64,000 bases of DNA from Streptomyces ruber (GTDB lineage: Bacteria > Actinomycetota > Actinomycetes > Streptomycetales > Streptomycetaceae). Of the stretch, positions 55,087 through 63,489 are shown piece by piece. Every line of letters begins with the position of its first letter. Position 1 is the first letter of the stretch. Under the pieces are notes generated by a model. That model saw only the letters and a list, made by a program, of their open reading frames with translations. It was not told the DNA's origin and searched no databases. A program made the translations under genes and the position numbers. The stretch covers positions 62,001 to 126,000 of the forward strand of contig NZ_BMQK01000001.1 of assembly GCF_014648075.1 (NCBI RefSeq), given 5' to 3'.

Positions 55087-55267
55087 TGTTGTTGATCAAC
55101 GGGCCCTCCACGGTGACACCCTCGCCGACCAGGGTCTCGACGTAGGTCCCGGAGACGGGCAGCGGCAGCGGGTTTCGGGCCGCCGCCGGGGGAGCGCCGA
55201 GGACGGCGGTCACGGCGAGCAGTGCGGCGCCGGTCAGCGCGGTGGTGACACGACGGGTGGTGCGCAT
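55064..55267 (-). CDS. Small secreted peptide, 67 aa
   Basis: It starts MRTTRRVTTALTGAALLAVT and has a signal peptide ending in APPAAA, leaving a mature peptide of about 37 residues (Leu/Pro/Val/Gly-rich, no Cys). A perfect AGGAGGGG site precedes the ATG. It is a paralogue of the 42-residue peptide gene 92 bases upstream. Its 3' end overlaps the end of the convergent fusion gene by 23 bases. Its function is unknown. Confidence 0.75.
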   Translation of the reverse strand: MRTTRRVTTALTGAALLAVTAVLGAPPAAARNPLPLPVSGTYVETLVGEGVTVEGPLINNITLPTLR

Positions 55268-55358
55268 GGGGTTCCCCTCCTGTCGGGCCGGTCCCCGGGC
55301 GCCGGGGCCGGCCCGAGGCGATGGCGGGCCCGGTGCTGCGAACGGGCCCGCACAACGG

Positions 55359-55487
55359 TCAGAGCTGCGGCGTCTCCAGCACGAGACCGGCGATGTCGAT
55401 GGAGACCGCCGCCGCCTGGGCGGCGAACGAGGTGACCATCGCGGCGGCCGCGGTCAGCACGGTGGCGATTCGGCGAGCAGTACGCAT
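55359..55487 (-). CDS. Very small secreted peptide, 42 aa
   Basis: This 42-residue peptide starts MRTARRIATVLTAAAAMVTS, nearly the same leader as the 67-residue neighbour. After cleavage near FAAQA it would release a hydrophobic peptide of about 17-19 residues (VSIDIAGLVLETPQL region). GAGAGGAAG lies just before the ATG. It is too short for usual ORF cut-offs but is supported by the ribosome site, signal peptide and paralogy. Confidence 0.65.
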   Translation of the reverse strand: MRTARRIATVLTAAAAMVTSFAAQAAAVSIDIAGLVLETPQL

Positions 55488-55645
55488 GGGGCTTCCTCTC
55501 TGCCGCGCTCGGGTGAGCGCTGTCGGACACCGGGTGGCTGCCCTTGCGCCGACCGGCCGACGCGGCGCGCCCGGGAAGCTCGCCCGAGCGTGGGAAACCC
55601 ACGGCGTGGCGTGCATGAAGCCGTGCGTACGCCCGTACGGGTGAG

Positions 55646-58264
55646 TCAGATCGCGTCGTCGGCGAGCTCCGCGACGCCCGTGATGCGGTGCAGCGGGAAG
55701 GTGCGGACCTCGTCCGCGGTGTGGTCGTACGCCGTGACGAAGCCCCCCTCGACGCGCACGGGCGCGATGACGCGCTGGCTGGCGCCGCCCTCGGCGTTGA
55801 CGTAGCCGATCCACACGGCCTCGCCGGTCAGGACGGCGGCCTGCAGGGTGGCGAGGGTCTCCGCGGAGCCGGTGCGCGGCAGGGCGCCCTCGGGCGCGGG
55901 CGGACCGTCCTTGCGGGGCGCCGTGGTGGCGAGGTCGCCCGCGCGGACGGCGCGCAGGGCCGCGCCGAGCAGGACGTCGTCCGGCACCGGCGGCCCCTCG
56001 GGGACGGGTTCCGGCGCGGTGCGCGGCGGGGTGCGGTGGGCGTGGGCGCGGGTGATCAGCACGTCGCCCTCGGCGGACTCCGCGGCCGGGGCGTACCCCA
56101 TGGCGCGCAGGCCCTCCAGGAGCGTCGCCGGGTCCACGCGGGCGGCCAGCACGGTCGGCGCGAGGCGGCGCAGGCCCAGCGCCTGGGACCGCCGGTCGGC
56201 GAGGATCTCGGCGAGCACGGCGTCGTCGTCGCAGCGCACGTACGCCGAGGCCGCGCCGATGCGCAGATGGCCGTGGCGGCGTGCCACGTCGTCGATCAGG
56301 TACGCGAGCGGCTGCGGGACCGGGGTGCGGGAGTGGGCCGCGAGGAAGGCGTGCAGGTCGGCGGCGGTGCGCCCGGCGTCCAGGGCGCGACGGACCGAAC
56401 CGGGGGTGAAGCGGTAGACGGTCGCGCCGCCCTTCGACTCCACGTCCGCCAGCACGTCCAGCGTGTCGGCCAGCGGGCGGCGCAGCGGGCCGGGGGCCAC
56501 GGCGGTCAGGTCCGCCTGGAGGAGGACGTGGTCGAGGGGTTCCGGCAGCAGCGGGGCGAGCAGCCGGGCGGCCCGCAGACCGGCCGCGGAGCGCTCGGCA
56601 GGGGTGGCGGGAACGGCGGGCGGGGGCTCCTCGCGGTGCCGGTGGTGGGCGGGGAGCCGGTCGCCGGGCTCCTCGGGCAGGTCGTCCCGCGCGGCGGTGC
56701 CCTCCGGCAGCCCCAGCAGCGCCCGGCCGTGCGCGGACAGCGCCCCGCGCCCCGTCACGCCCAGCTCCTCGGCCTCCGCCAGGGTCCAGCGGGCGAGCCG
56801 TGACCGCAGATCGTCCTCCTGCCGCGGTTCACCCGCCGGGCCCTGCCGGGGGCCGCGCAGGGGGCGCTCCCAGCGCAGGCGGGCGAGGACCGACTCGTGC
56901 GTGGGCGCCGCGCCCCGGGGCAGCCCGGCGAGCAGGGTGAGCACCCGGTGCCGTACCTCCGGCGCGGCCGAGCGGTCCAGGTTCGGGCCGAGCGCCGACA
57001 GCGTGCGGTCCTTCGCGTCCCGCCCGCCGACCAGGCCCGCCGTACGGGTCGCCGCGAGCCACGCGGTGGCCAGCCGGGCCCAGCGCTCGGCGGGCGGCAG
57101 CTCCAGCCACTCGTCGTACGCCGGGGTCGCCGCGTACCGCTCGTCGGCCTCGCCGTCGGACGCCAGCAGGCCCGCCGCGTAGGCGAGTTCGAGCCAGAAA
57201 GCGGCCATCGGCTCGGGCACGTCGAGGGCGACGGCGGTCCGCTTGAGGTCCCGCACGCTCAGGCCCCCGGCCCGCAGCACGGCGGGACCGCCCTCGTCCC
57301 AGTCCTTCAGCAGCTCCTCGACGGTCGAGAGCGCGGTGTACGCCTGCCCGGCCGCCGCCGCGTCCACAGCCTGTGGACTGTGCGAGGCGGCGGTCCCGAC
57401 GCGCGGGGGCACCGGCTCCGGCATCCGGTGGGCGCGCCCGGCCCGCAGGTGGAGGGCGGCCTCGCGAGGCAGTACGACGGTGCCGGGCGGTGGGGGTCCC
57501 CCCTGCCCGAGCGCAGTCGAGAGCTTGGGGGAGGGCAGCAGCAGACCGCGGTCCAGCAGCCAGCGCAGGTGGGCGGCCGGGTCGGCGGTGACCTGCCCGT
57601 ACGGCGGGCCCCACACCAGGCGGTCCAGGACGGCCGTCGCGTCCGCCGGCGCGTCGTCGAGGAGCGCGGCCATCCGGGCGCGGTCGCCGAACAGGGCGGT
57701 CAGGGAGGTCACCGCCGACACCGAGTCGTGCGTGCCGGGCAGCCCGGCCGCGACGACGATCTCCTGCACACGGCCCGGGGACATCCCCGCCATCGCCTCC
57801 GCCACGGTCGGCCCGAGCCCGGTCGGGGACGGGTGCTGCGGGGAGGGCGCGAGCAGCTCACGGGCCGTGCGGACGAGCCGCAGCCGGTCGTCCGGGCCCC
57901 AGACGAGGGCCTGTTCGCGCAGCGTGGCGAGGGCGTGGGGGAGCGCGGCGGCGACCGCGGGATCGGTCTCGTCGCCCGCCATCAGGCCGAGCAGTTCGTC
58001 GTACGGGGCGGGGTCCGCCGCCACGGCCAGCGCCTGGGCGGTCTGCAGCGCGAACCGGTCCAGGCGCTCCAGCGCCCGGACGACCGAGGCGCGGGTGCCG
58101 GCGCGGGTGGCGAGCTGGGTGAGGTCGGTGGGGACGGGGGTGATGAGGTCGGGACGGGCCCGGAGGAGCGCGGACAGGGAGTGGTCGTCCCGCGCGCGCA
58201 GCGCTTCCGCCAGCGAGCGGGGGGCACTGTCGGGGGTGCGTTCCGGTTGCTCCTCGGTGCTCAT
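55646..58264 (-). CDS. Large XPB/Ssl2-N-like (Helicase_C_3) protein without helicase motifs
   Basis: This 872-residue soluble actinobacterial protein has winged-helix-like repeats at the N-terminus (DLTQLATRAGTRASVVRALERL) and, at about residues 610-730, the Helicase_C_3 region shared with XPB N-termini (VLADVESKGGATVYRFTPGS, HLRIGAASAYVRCDDDAVLAE). The end resembles a WYL-like beta module (AVWIGYVNAEGGASQRVIAP, VTAYDHTADEVRTFPLHRI). No Walker motifs are seen. An interspersed hairpin repeat (57491-57533) is read through in frame as LPSPKLSTALGQGG. The start is ATG 58264. Confidence 0.85.
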   Translation of the reverse strand: MSTEEQPERTPDSAPRSLAEALRARDDHSLSALLRARPDLITPVPTDLTQLATRAGTRASVVRALERLDRFALQTAQALAVAADPAPYDELLGLMAGDETDPAVAAALPHALATLREQALVWGPDDRLRLVRTARELLAPSPQHPSPTGLGPTVAEAMAGMSPGRVQEIVVAAGLPGTHDSVSAVTSLTALFGDRARMAALLDDAPADATAVLDRLVWGPPYGQVTADPAAHLRWLLDRGLLLPSPKLSTALGQGGPPPPGTVVLPREAALHLRAGRAHRMPEPVPPRVGTAASHSPQAVDAAAAGQAYTALSTVEELLKDWDEGGPAVLRAGGLSVRDLKRTAVALDVPEPMAAFWLELAYAAGLLASDGEADERYAATPAYDEWLELPPAERWARLATAWLAATRTAGLVGGRDAKDRTLSALGPNLDRSAAPEVRHRVLTLLAGLPRGAAPTHESVLARLRWERPLRGPRQGPAGEPRQEDDLRSRLARWTLAEAEELGVTGRGALSAHGRALLGLPEGTAARDDLPEEPGDRLPAHHRHREEPPPAVPATPAERSAAGLRAARLLAPLLPEPLDHVLLQADLTAVAPGPLRRPLADTLDVLADVESKGGATVYRFTPGSVRRALDAGRTAADLHAFLAAHSRTPVPQPLAYLIDDVARRHGHLRIGAASAYVRCDDDAVLAEILADRRSQALGLRRLAPTVLAARVDPATLLEGLRAMGYAPAAESAEGDVLITRAHAHRTPPRTAPEPVPEGPPVPDDVLLGAALRAVRAGDLATTAPRKDGPPAPEGALPRTGSAETLATLQAAVLTGEAVWIGYVNAEGGASQRVIAPVRVEGGFVTAYDHTADEVRTFPLHRITGVAELADDAI
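57491..57533 (+). repeat. Interspersed imperfect-hairpin repeat, copy 2 (inside a CDS)
   Basis: This copy, read TGGGGGTCCCCCC...GAGAGCTTGGGGGAG, belongs to the same family as 7717-7758. It lies within the large Helicase_C_3 gene and keeps its frame open, adding about 14 residues. Confidence 0.8.
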
Positions 58265-58447
58265 CCGCTCAACGTTAGCGGGTGGCAGGGGCACCGACCT
58301 CCGTCACGGGCCACTCGGCGCGCGTCCGCGCGCCCCGTCGCGTACGCCTGGGCGCCCGGTCGGCGGGCGCGCGGTAACGTCTGACGGCGCAGGGTAGGGC
58401 ACGGTACGGCACAGGCTTGACAACGGACCCGTCCCGGAGGGGACTTC

Positions 58448-59605
58448 GTGGGGATTGAGAGCGACCAGGTCGTCTACGAGTACTTGAGCCGGGTCGGTGA
58501 CCTGGCCCAGCAACGGCAGCTGCCGTCCGCCACGAGAGCGCGGCTGGTCACGGAACTGCGCAACGAGATCGACCGGCGCCGGTCGAAGAACCCGGTGGAC
58601 AGCCCGGCCTCGGTGCGCCGCATCATCGCGCGGCTCGGCACGCCCGACGAGGTCGTGGCCTCCGCGGGTGCCCCCGACGCCGTGGCGGAACAGCCGCCGG
58701 CCGCCGTGCCCGCCCCGCGTCCGGCGGAGCCGCGGGAGCGGCCCGCGGAAGCGCGGGAACGGCCCGGTGCGCCGCGGGAGCGGGCGAAGAGGCTGCGCCG
58801 CATCGTGCCCCGGCCACGGCCGGCGGAGCCCGGGCCGGCGCCCGCGGCGGCTCCCGCGGCGGCTCCCGGGAACGGAACCGTCCCGTCCGGCCAGGACAAG
58901 GGCGAGAAGAGCGACGCCCCCGTCGAGTGGTGGCGCGACGACAGCCCCGCCGCGGGCACCGCCGCCCTCCGCAACGGCAACGGCGACGGCGACGGCCCGC
59001 ACGGCGACCTGGGGCTGAGCGACGTCGTACCCGGCTTCGTCGGCGGTGTGGAGATCCCCGAACTGCTGGGGCCCTCGCTGCGGAAGGGAGCTCCCGACGG
59101 CGGCGCGGACGGCGCGGACGGCGCGGGCAAGGCGGTGCCGCAGCAGAAGGGCGCCGCGGTCGCCGTCGAAGGAGCCGCACCCGAGAAGGCCACCGCGTCC
59201 GAGAAGGCCGGACCCGGGTCCGCCCTCGGGCGTGGCCGCCGCGTCCTGACCCGGCTGCGCCCCGCCGACGGCTACACGAACCCGCTGCTCCTGCTCGCCG
59301 CCGCCCTCCTCGTCGCGGGCGCCTTCGTCGGCAGCCTCGTGCCGCTGATCCTCGGCTGGCTCATCGCCTACCTGTCGCGCCGGCTGACGCCCGTCGAGTC
59401 CAAGTGGGCCGTGCTCGGCGTGCCCGGGGTGGTCGCCGCCGCGGGGATCGTCTGGCTGTGGGGGCGGATGGACGGGAGGTGGGGCGAACCCATCGCCGAG
59501 GGGCAGATGAGCGGCGCGATCGACGAGACCTGGCCATGGGTCCTGCGCGGCGCGGCGGTCGCGTCGGCGGTGTTCCTGGTGTGGCGGTCCCAGCGGGCGC
59601 GTTAG
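58448..59605 (+). CDS. Membrane protein with long disordered N-terminal half
   Basis: In this 385-residue protein, residues 1-70 are a helical domain (YEYLSRVGDLAQQRQLPSAT, RLVTELRNEIDRRR, VRRIIARLGTPDEVV) like the small HAAS-type/DUF1700 helical region of membrane proteins. About 200 Pro/Ala/Arg/Gly-rich disordered residues follow, then four hydrophobic helices (LLLLAAALLVAGAFVGSL; LILGWLIAYL; AVLGVPGVVAAAGIVWLWG; VLRGAAVASAVFLVW). Its function is unknown. It starts at GTG 58448. Confidence 0.82.
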   Translation: MGIESDQVVYEYLSRVGDLAQQRQLPSATRARLVTELRNEIDRRRSKNPVDSPASVRRIIARLGTPDEVVASAGAPDAVAEQPPAAVPAPRPAEPRERPAEARERPGAPRERAKRLRRIVPRPRPAEPGPAPAAAPAAAPGNGTVPSGQDKGEKSDAPVEWWRDDSPAAGTAALRNGNGDGDGPHGDLGLSDVVPGFVGGVEIPELLGPSLRKGAPDGGADGADGAGKAVPQQKGAAVAVEGAAPEKATASEKAGPGSALGRGRRVLTRLRPADGYTNPLLLLAAALLVAGAFVGSLVPLILGWLIAYLSRRLTPVESKWAVLGVPGVVAAAGIVWLWGRMDGRWGEPIAEGQMSGAIDETWPWVLRGAAVASAVFLVWRSQRAR

Positions 59606-59628
59606 TGCGGTCGACTCCGGCCAGTTTC

Positions 59629-59712
59629 CGGCTGCGGGTCCGTTGTGGCTGGTCGCGCCCACGCGGCGGAGCCGCACATCGACACGGTCCCGCGCCCCTG
59701 TTCGGGGCGCGG
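59629..59712. repeat. Interspersed repeat, family B copy 2
   Basis: It starts with the same 30 bases as 49177 (one change). It then has a different middle (CCACGCGGCGGAGCCGCACA) and a terminal hairpin GCGCCCC-TGTTC-GGGGCGC (59692-59710) that ends a few bases before the HAD gene start. Confidence 0.8.
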
Positions 59713-59716
59713 CACA

Positions 59717-60364
59717 ATGGCCGATATGGCCTCCACGACCTCCTCCGTGCCCGCAGCCGCGCCCACCGTCGGTTTCGACCTCGACATGACGCTGATCGAC
59801 TCCCGGCCCGGCATCCACGCCAACTACCTGGCGCTCTCCGCGCGCACGGGCACGTACATCGACGCCGATCTGGCCGTCACCCGGCTCGGTCCGCCGCTGG
59901 AGCAGGAGCTGGCCCACTGGTTCCCCGCGGAGCGGATCGCGGCCGTGGCCGGTCTCTACCGTGAGATGTACCCCACACACGCCATCGCCGCGACGCCCGC
60001 CCTGCCCGGCGCCCGGGAGGCGATCGCGGCCGTGCGGGCGGCGGGCGGCCGGGCGGTCGTCGTCACCGCCAAGTACGAGCCGAACGCCAAGCTGCACCTG
60101 GCGCACCTCGGCATCGAGCCGGACGCGGTGGTCGGCGATCTGTGGGCCGAGCAGAAGGCCGACGCGCTGATCGAGCACGGCGCGGGTGTGTACGTCGGCG
60201 ACCACCTCGGTGACATACGCGGGGCGCGCACGGCCGGCGCGTACTCCGTGGCCGTGGCCACCGGGCCGTACGGCATGGAGGAGCTGCGCGCGGCGGGCGC
60301 GGACGCCGTCCTGCCGGACCTGACGGCGTTCCCCGCCTGGCTCACGGAGTACCGCGCGGCCTGA
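59717..60364 (+). CDS. HAD-superfamily phosphatase
   Basis: This 215-residue HAD hydrolase has motif I FDLDMTLIDSRPG (nucleophile Asp plus the second Asp), an alpha-helical cap (residues 25-85), motif II VVVTAKYEP, the Lys of EQKADAL as motif III and motif IV GDHLGDIRGARTAG. It resembles phosphoglycolate-phosphatase-type enzymes; the substrate is unknown. Motif I has Met where Gly is usual (DxDMT rather than DxDGT). ATG 59726 is an alternative start. Confidence 0.88.
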   Translation: MADMASTTSSVPAAAPTVGFDLDMTLIDSRPGIHANYLALSARTGTYIDADLAVTRLGPPLEQELAHWFPAERIAAVAGLYREMYPTHAIAATPALPGAREAIAAVRAAGGRAVVVTAKYEPNAKLHLAHLGIEPDAVVGDLWAEQKADALIEHGAGVYVGDHLGDIRGARTAGAYSVAVATGPYGMEELRAAGADAVLPDLTAFPAWLTEYRAA

Positions 60365-60409
60365 CGGTCCCGTACGCGGACGAGTGGGGGAGTGCGGTGC
60401 GCGCCGGGA

Positions 60410-60673
60410 TCACCGTGAGGCGCGCGCCAACACCTCACGAGCCCGGCGGCGCCCCGCCGCGATCGACTGGAACACACCCGCTCCGGCGATCAGGAAGCCG
60501 ACGCCCATGAGCATGCTCAAGCCGAACATGAAGGTGGGGAACGGCGTCGTTCCGAGGAAGAGCGGGGCCAGGGTGACGAGAGTGGCCACGGCACCGACGA
60601 CGAAGACGACGGCACCGGCACGGATCAGCCGGTCACCCGGTCCGCTGGAATTCGGTTGGGTTTTGTCACGCAC
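60410..60673 (-). CDS. Small two-helix membrane protein
   Basis: This 87-residue protein starting at GTG 60673 has two hydrophobic helices (AGAVVFVVGAVATLVTLAPL and MFGLSMLMGVGFLIAGAGVF) and a basic C-terminus (AAGRRRAREVLARASR), so both ends face the cytoplasm. It is conserved in Streptomyces near the cold-shock gene as far as I recall. Its function is unknown. Confidence 0.75.
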   Translation of the reverse strand: MRDKTQPNSSGPGDRLIRAGAVVFVVGAVATLVTLAPLFLGTTPFPTFMFGLSMLMGVGFLIAGAGVFQSIAAGRRRAREVLARASR

Positions 60674-60867
60674 CCGACCAGGGTAGTTCCCAGCGCGGAG
60701 GAACAACCGGGGGACGTCTTGTCACCGGCCCCCGGACCATTAGCCTTGGAACCGGCGGGTCCCGACGGCCCGCTCTACTGCTATACGGAGCCGTTTCCGC
60801 ATGCGCGGACGGCTTTCGGCGCAGTTTTCAGACGCAGTTTCCGACGAGTACGAGGACGAGGACAGAC

Positions 60868-61251
60868 GTGCCTACCGGCAAGGTCAAGTGGTTCAACAGC
60901 GAGAAGGGCTTCGGCTTTCTCTCCCGCGACGACGGCGGTGACGTCTTCGTCCACTCCTCTGTCCTGCCGGCCGGAGTCGACTCCCTGAAGCCGGGCCAGC
61001 GCGTGGAGTTCGGCGTCGTCGCGGGCCAACGCGGCGACCAGGCGCTGTCGGTGACGATCCTGGACCCGACCCCCTCGGTGGCGGCCGCGCAGCGCCGCAA
61101 GCCCGACGAGCTGGCGTCCATCGTCCAGGACCTCACGACCCTGCTGGAGAACATCACCCCGATGCTGGAGAAGGGCCGCTACCCCGACAAGGCCTCCGGC
61201 GCCAAGATCGCGGGCCTGCTGCGCGCGGTCGCCGACCAGCTGGACGTCTGA
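60868..61251 (+). CDS. Cold-shock domain protein with C-terminal helical extension
   Basis: This 127-residue protein has a cold-shock domain at 1-67 (GKVKWFNSEKGFGFLSRDDG with RNP1, VFVHSSVL as RNP2), followed by a 60-residue helical tail (KPDELASIVQDLTTLLENIT, GAKIAGLLRAVADQLDV) absent from classic CspA. The tail may mediate dimerisation or RNAP/ribosome contact. It starts at GTG 60868. Confidence 0.92.
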   Translation: MPTGKVKWFNSEKGFGFLSRDDGGDVFVHSSVLPAGVDSLKPGQRVEFGVVAGQRGDQALSVTILDPTPSVAAAQRRKPDELASIVQDLTTLLENITPMLEKGRYPDKASGAKIAGLLRAVADQLDV

Positions 61252-61280
61252 CCCGAAGGGCCCCGACCTGCCTGTGGGGC

Positions 61281-62180
61281 CTACGGGAAGTCGAGCGCCT
61301 GCGGGCCGAGGGGCGGAACGAGTCCCTCGGCCGCCGCGCGGGTGAGCAGCCCGCGGACCGCCGCGTAGCCGTCCTCGCCGAGGTCGGCCGTGAACTCGTT
61401 GACGTACAGCCCGATGTGCTGGTCGGCGACGGACGCGTCCATCTCCTGCGCGTGCGCGAGCACGTAGGGGCGGGAGGCCTCGGGGTCGTCCCAGGCGGCG
61501 CGGACGGAGGCGCGGGCCGACTCGGCGAGCAGCTCCAGCGTCTGCTCGCCCAGCGAGCGCTTGGCGATGATCGCGCCCAGCGGGATCGGCAGCCCGGTGG
61601 TGCGCTCCCAGTGCTCGCCCATGTCGGCGAGCTTGTGCAGGCCGTAGTTCTGGTACGTGAAGCGCGCCTCGTGGATGACGAGACCCGCGTCGATCTTCCC
61701 GTCCCGTACGGCGGGCATGATCTCGTGGAACGGCATGACCACGATCTCGCCCACCCCGCCGGGCACCACGTCGGCCGCCCACAGCCGGAACAGCAGGTAG
61801 GCGGTGGACCTCTCGCTGGGCACGGCGACCGTACGGCCGGTGAGGTCGGCGTCCGGCTCCCGGGTCAGCACCAGCGGCCCGCAGCCCCGGCCCAGCGCGC
61901 CCCCGCAGGGCAGCAGCGCGTACTCGTCCAGGACGTACGGCAGCACGGCGTACGACACCTTCAGCACGTCGAACTCGCCGCGCTCGGCCATGCCGTTGGT
62001 GATGTCGATGTCCGCGAACGTCACGTCGAGCGCGGGCGCGCCCGGCACCCGGCCGTGGGCCCAGGCGTCGAAGACGAAGGTGTCGTTGGGGCAGGGCGAG
62101 TACGCGATCCTCAGCGGCTCGGTCGTCAGGGACTCGGCCGGCTGCGGTTCGGCCGGCTGCGGTTCAGTCTGTTCGGTCAT
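61281..62180 (-). CDS. mqnD: 1,4-dihydroxy-6-naphthoate synthase (futalosine pathway)
   Basis: This 299-residue enzyme converts cyclic dehypoxanthinyl futalosine to dihydroxynaphthoate for menaquinone. It has the periplasmic-binding-like fold with LRIAYSPCPNDTFVFDAWAH, DIDITNGMAERGEFDVLKVS, PSERSTAYLLFRLW, GLVIHEARFTYQNYGL and catalytic-site His residues. Its start overlaps the mqnB end by 17 bases, so two steps of the same pathway are co-translated. An N-terminal Pro-Ala-Glu repeat (QPAEPQPAES) is unusual. Confidence 0.94.
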   Translation of the reverse strand: MTEQTEPQPAEPQPAESLTTEPLRIAYSPCPNDTFVFDAWAHGRVPGAPALDVTFADIDITNGMAERGEFDVLKVSYAVLPYVLDEYALLPCGGALGRGCGPLVLTREPDADLTGRTVAVPSERSTAYLLFRLWAADVVPGGVGEIVVMPFHEIMPAVRDGKIDAGLVIHEARFTYQNYGLHKLADMGEHWERTTGLPIPLGAIIAKRSLGEQTLELLAESARASVRAAWDDPEASRPYVLAHAQEMDASVADQHIGLYVNEFTADLGEDGYAAVRGLLTRAAAEGLVPPLGPQALDFP

Positions 62181-62985
62181 GTGAGGTCCAACGTTCCAGT
62201 ACGGGCGTGAGCTTCCCGAAGGCTCCGGTGAGCGCGGCCAGCGCGTCCCCGATGCGCCAGGCGTCCCGGTCGCGGGGGCCGATGGTGTTCGAGACGGCCC
62301 GCAGCTCCAGGACGGGCGTGCCGTGCGCGGTGGCGGCCTCGGCGACCCCGAAGCCCTCCATGCCCTCGGCGAGGGCGCGCGGATGGCGGGCGCGCAGCTC
62401 GGCGGCGCGCCCGGCGCTGCCGGTCACGGTCGACACGGTCAGTACGGTGCCGATCCGTGCCCCCGTGACCGCCGCGACCTCCCGTACGAGTGAACCCGGC
62501 GGACGGTGGTGGACGACGCCGAAGCCCAGCTCGGTGACCGGCAGGAAGCCGCCGGGGGCGTCCGGTGCCTCGGCGCCCAGGTCGGCGACGGTGATCGTGT
62601 CGGCGGCGACCAGGGAGCCGAGGGGCGCGTCCGGCTGGAACCCGCCGCCGATCCCGGCGGAGACGACCAGGTCGTACGGTGTCCCGGCCAGGGCCGCGGC
62701 GGTCAGCGCGGCGGCCGTGTTCGCGGCGGCGAGGGCGGGGCCGACGCCGGCCGCGAGGAGGTCGTAGCGGACGTACGGGACGCCGTGCGGCTCCTGTGCG
62801 CCGCCCGGGCCGGACCGGTCGTCGTCGTACCGGTGCAGGATCGCCGCGGGCAGGGGCACCTCGCGCGCGGGCGCGGGAAACGCCCCTGCCACCGCGTCCC
62901 GTTCGACGGGGACGGCGGTGGCGACGAGTACGTGTACGGCGGACGCGGACGTGATCAGGCGTCCTTCTTGAGCTTGAAGGACCAC
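62164..62985 (-). CDS. mqnB: Futalosine hydrolase
   Basis: This nucleoside-phosphorylase-fold hydrolase removes hypoxanthine from futalosine. VHVLVATAVPVERDAV, VVSAGIGGGF, GSLVAADTITVADLGAEAP and EGMEGFGVAEAA are diagnostic. The conserved N-terminus VHVLVATAVP begins with GTA, not a legal start. The nearest standard start is GTG 62985 (used here), overlapping the lipoprotein gene by 31 bases. A CTG at 62958 that overlaps the lipoprotein TGA, with AAGGA upstream, is attractive but non-canonical. Confidence 0.88.
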   Translation of the reverse strand: MVLQAQEGRLITSASAVHVLVATAVPVERDAVAGAFPAPAREVPLPAAILHRYDDDRSGPGGAQEPHGVPYVRYDLLAAGVGPALAAANTAAALTAAALAGTPYDLVVSAGIGGGFQPDAPLGSLVAADTITVADLGAEAPDAPGGFLPVTELGFGVVHHRPPGSLVREVAAVTGARIGTVLTVSTVTGSAGRAAELRARHPRALAEGMEGFGVAEAATAHGTPVLELRAVSNTIGPRDRDAWRIGDALAALTGAFGKLTPVLERWTSHDRTD

Positions 62986-63428
62986 AGTCCGGTGACCTTG
63001 TCCTCGCCCTCGCGGACCGAGACGACCGTCGTGTTGCCCTGCGCACCGTACTGGGCGTTGAAGAAGACACTGCCCGGGATGGTGCGGTACGTCTTGGTGC
63101 TGGAGTCGGTCAGCGGCTGACCGTTCATCAGGATCGTCCAGCCCTCGTCCGCGATCTTCGGGTCCACGCCGAAGCGGACGGTCTCGTCCGGGTCCACGGT
63201 GATCGACTTCATGTTCGAACCCTGGAGGCACTTCGAGAGCTGGGCGGTGGCGACCGTCTTGCCGTGGCCGTAGCAGTCGGTCTCGGAGCTCACCGAGTCC
63301 GAGCCGACCGTGAGCGTGGCCAGCGGGGTCGGCTTCTCACAGGCCGACAGGGCGAGAAGACCGGCGGAAACGGCGCCGAGAGTGGCGACGGCGCGACGTC
63401 GGCGCGCTTCGGGACGCAGGAAGGTCAT
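62955..63428 (-). CDS. DUF2771-like lipoprotein
   Basis: This 157-residue exported lipoprotein has a Tat/Sec-like basic start (RPEARRRR), the lipobox ALSAC (C30), and a beta-sandwich-like domain with two Cys (TDCYGHGK and SKCLQGSN) probably disulfide-bonded. It matches actinobacterial DUF2771 lipoproteins. It lies directly upstream of mqnB on the same strand and overlaps it, so it is likely co-transcribed. Its function is unknown. Confidence 0.85.
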   Translation of the reverse strand: MTFLRPEARRRRAVATLGAVSAGLLALSACEKPTPLATLTVGSDSVSSETDCYGHGKTVATAQLSKCLQGSNMKSITVDPDETVRFGVDPKIADEGWTILMNGQPLTDSSTKTYRTIPGSVFFNAQYGAQGNTTVVSVREGEDKVTGLWSFKLKKDA

Positions 63429-63489
63429 GGCCGAAGGCTATCTGGCGGCCCCTGGGCCGTGACCATGCGGGTACGCGGCGTGCCGCGGA

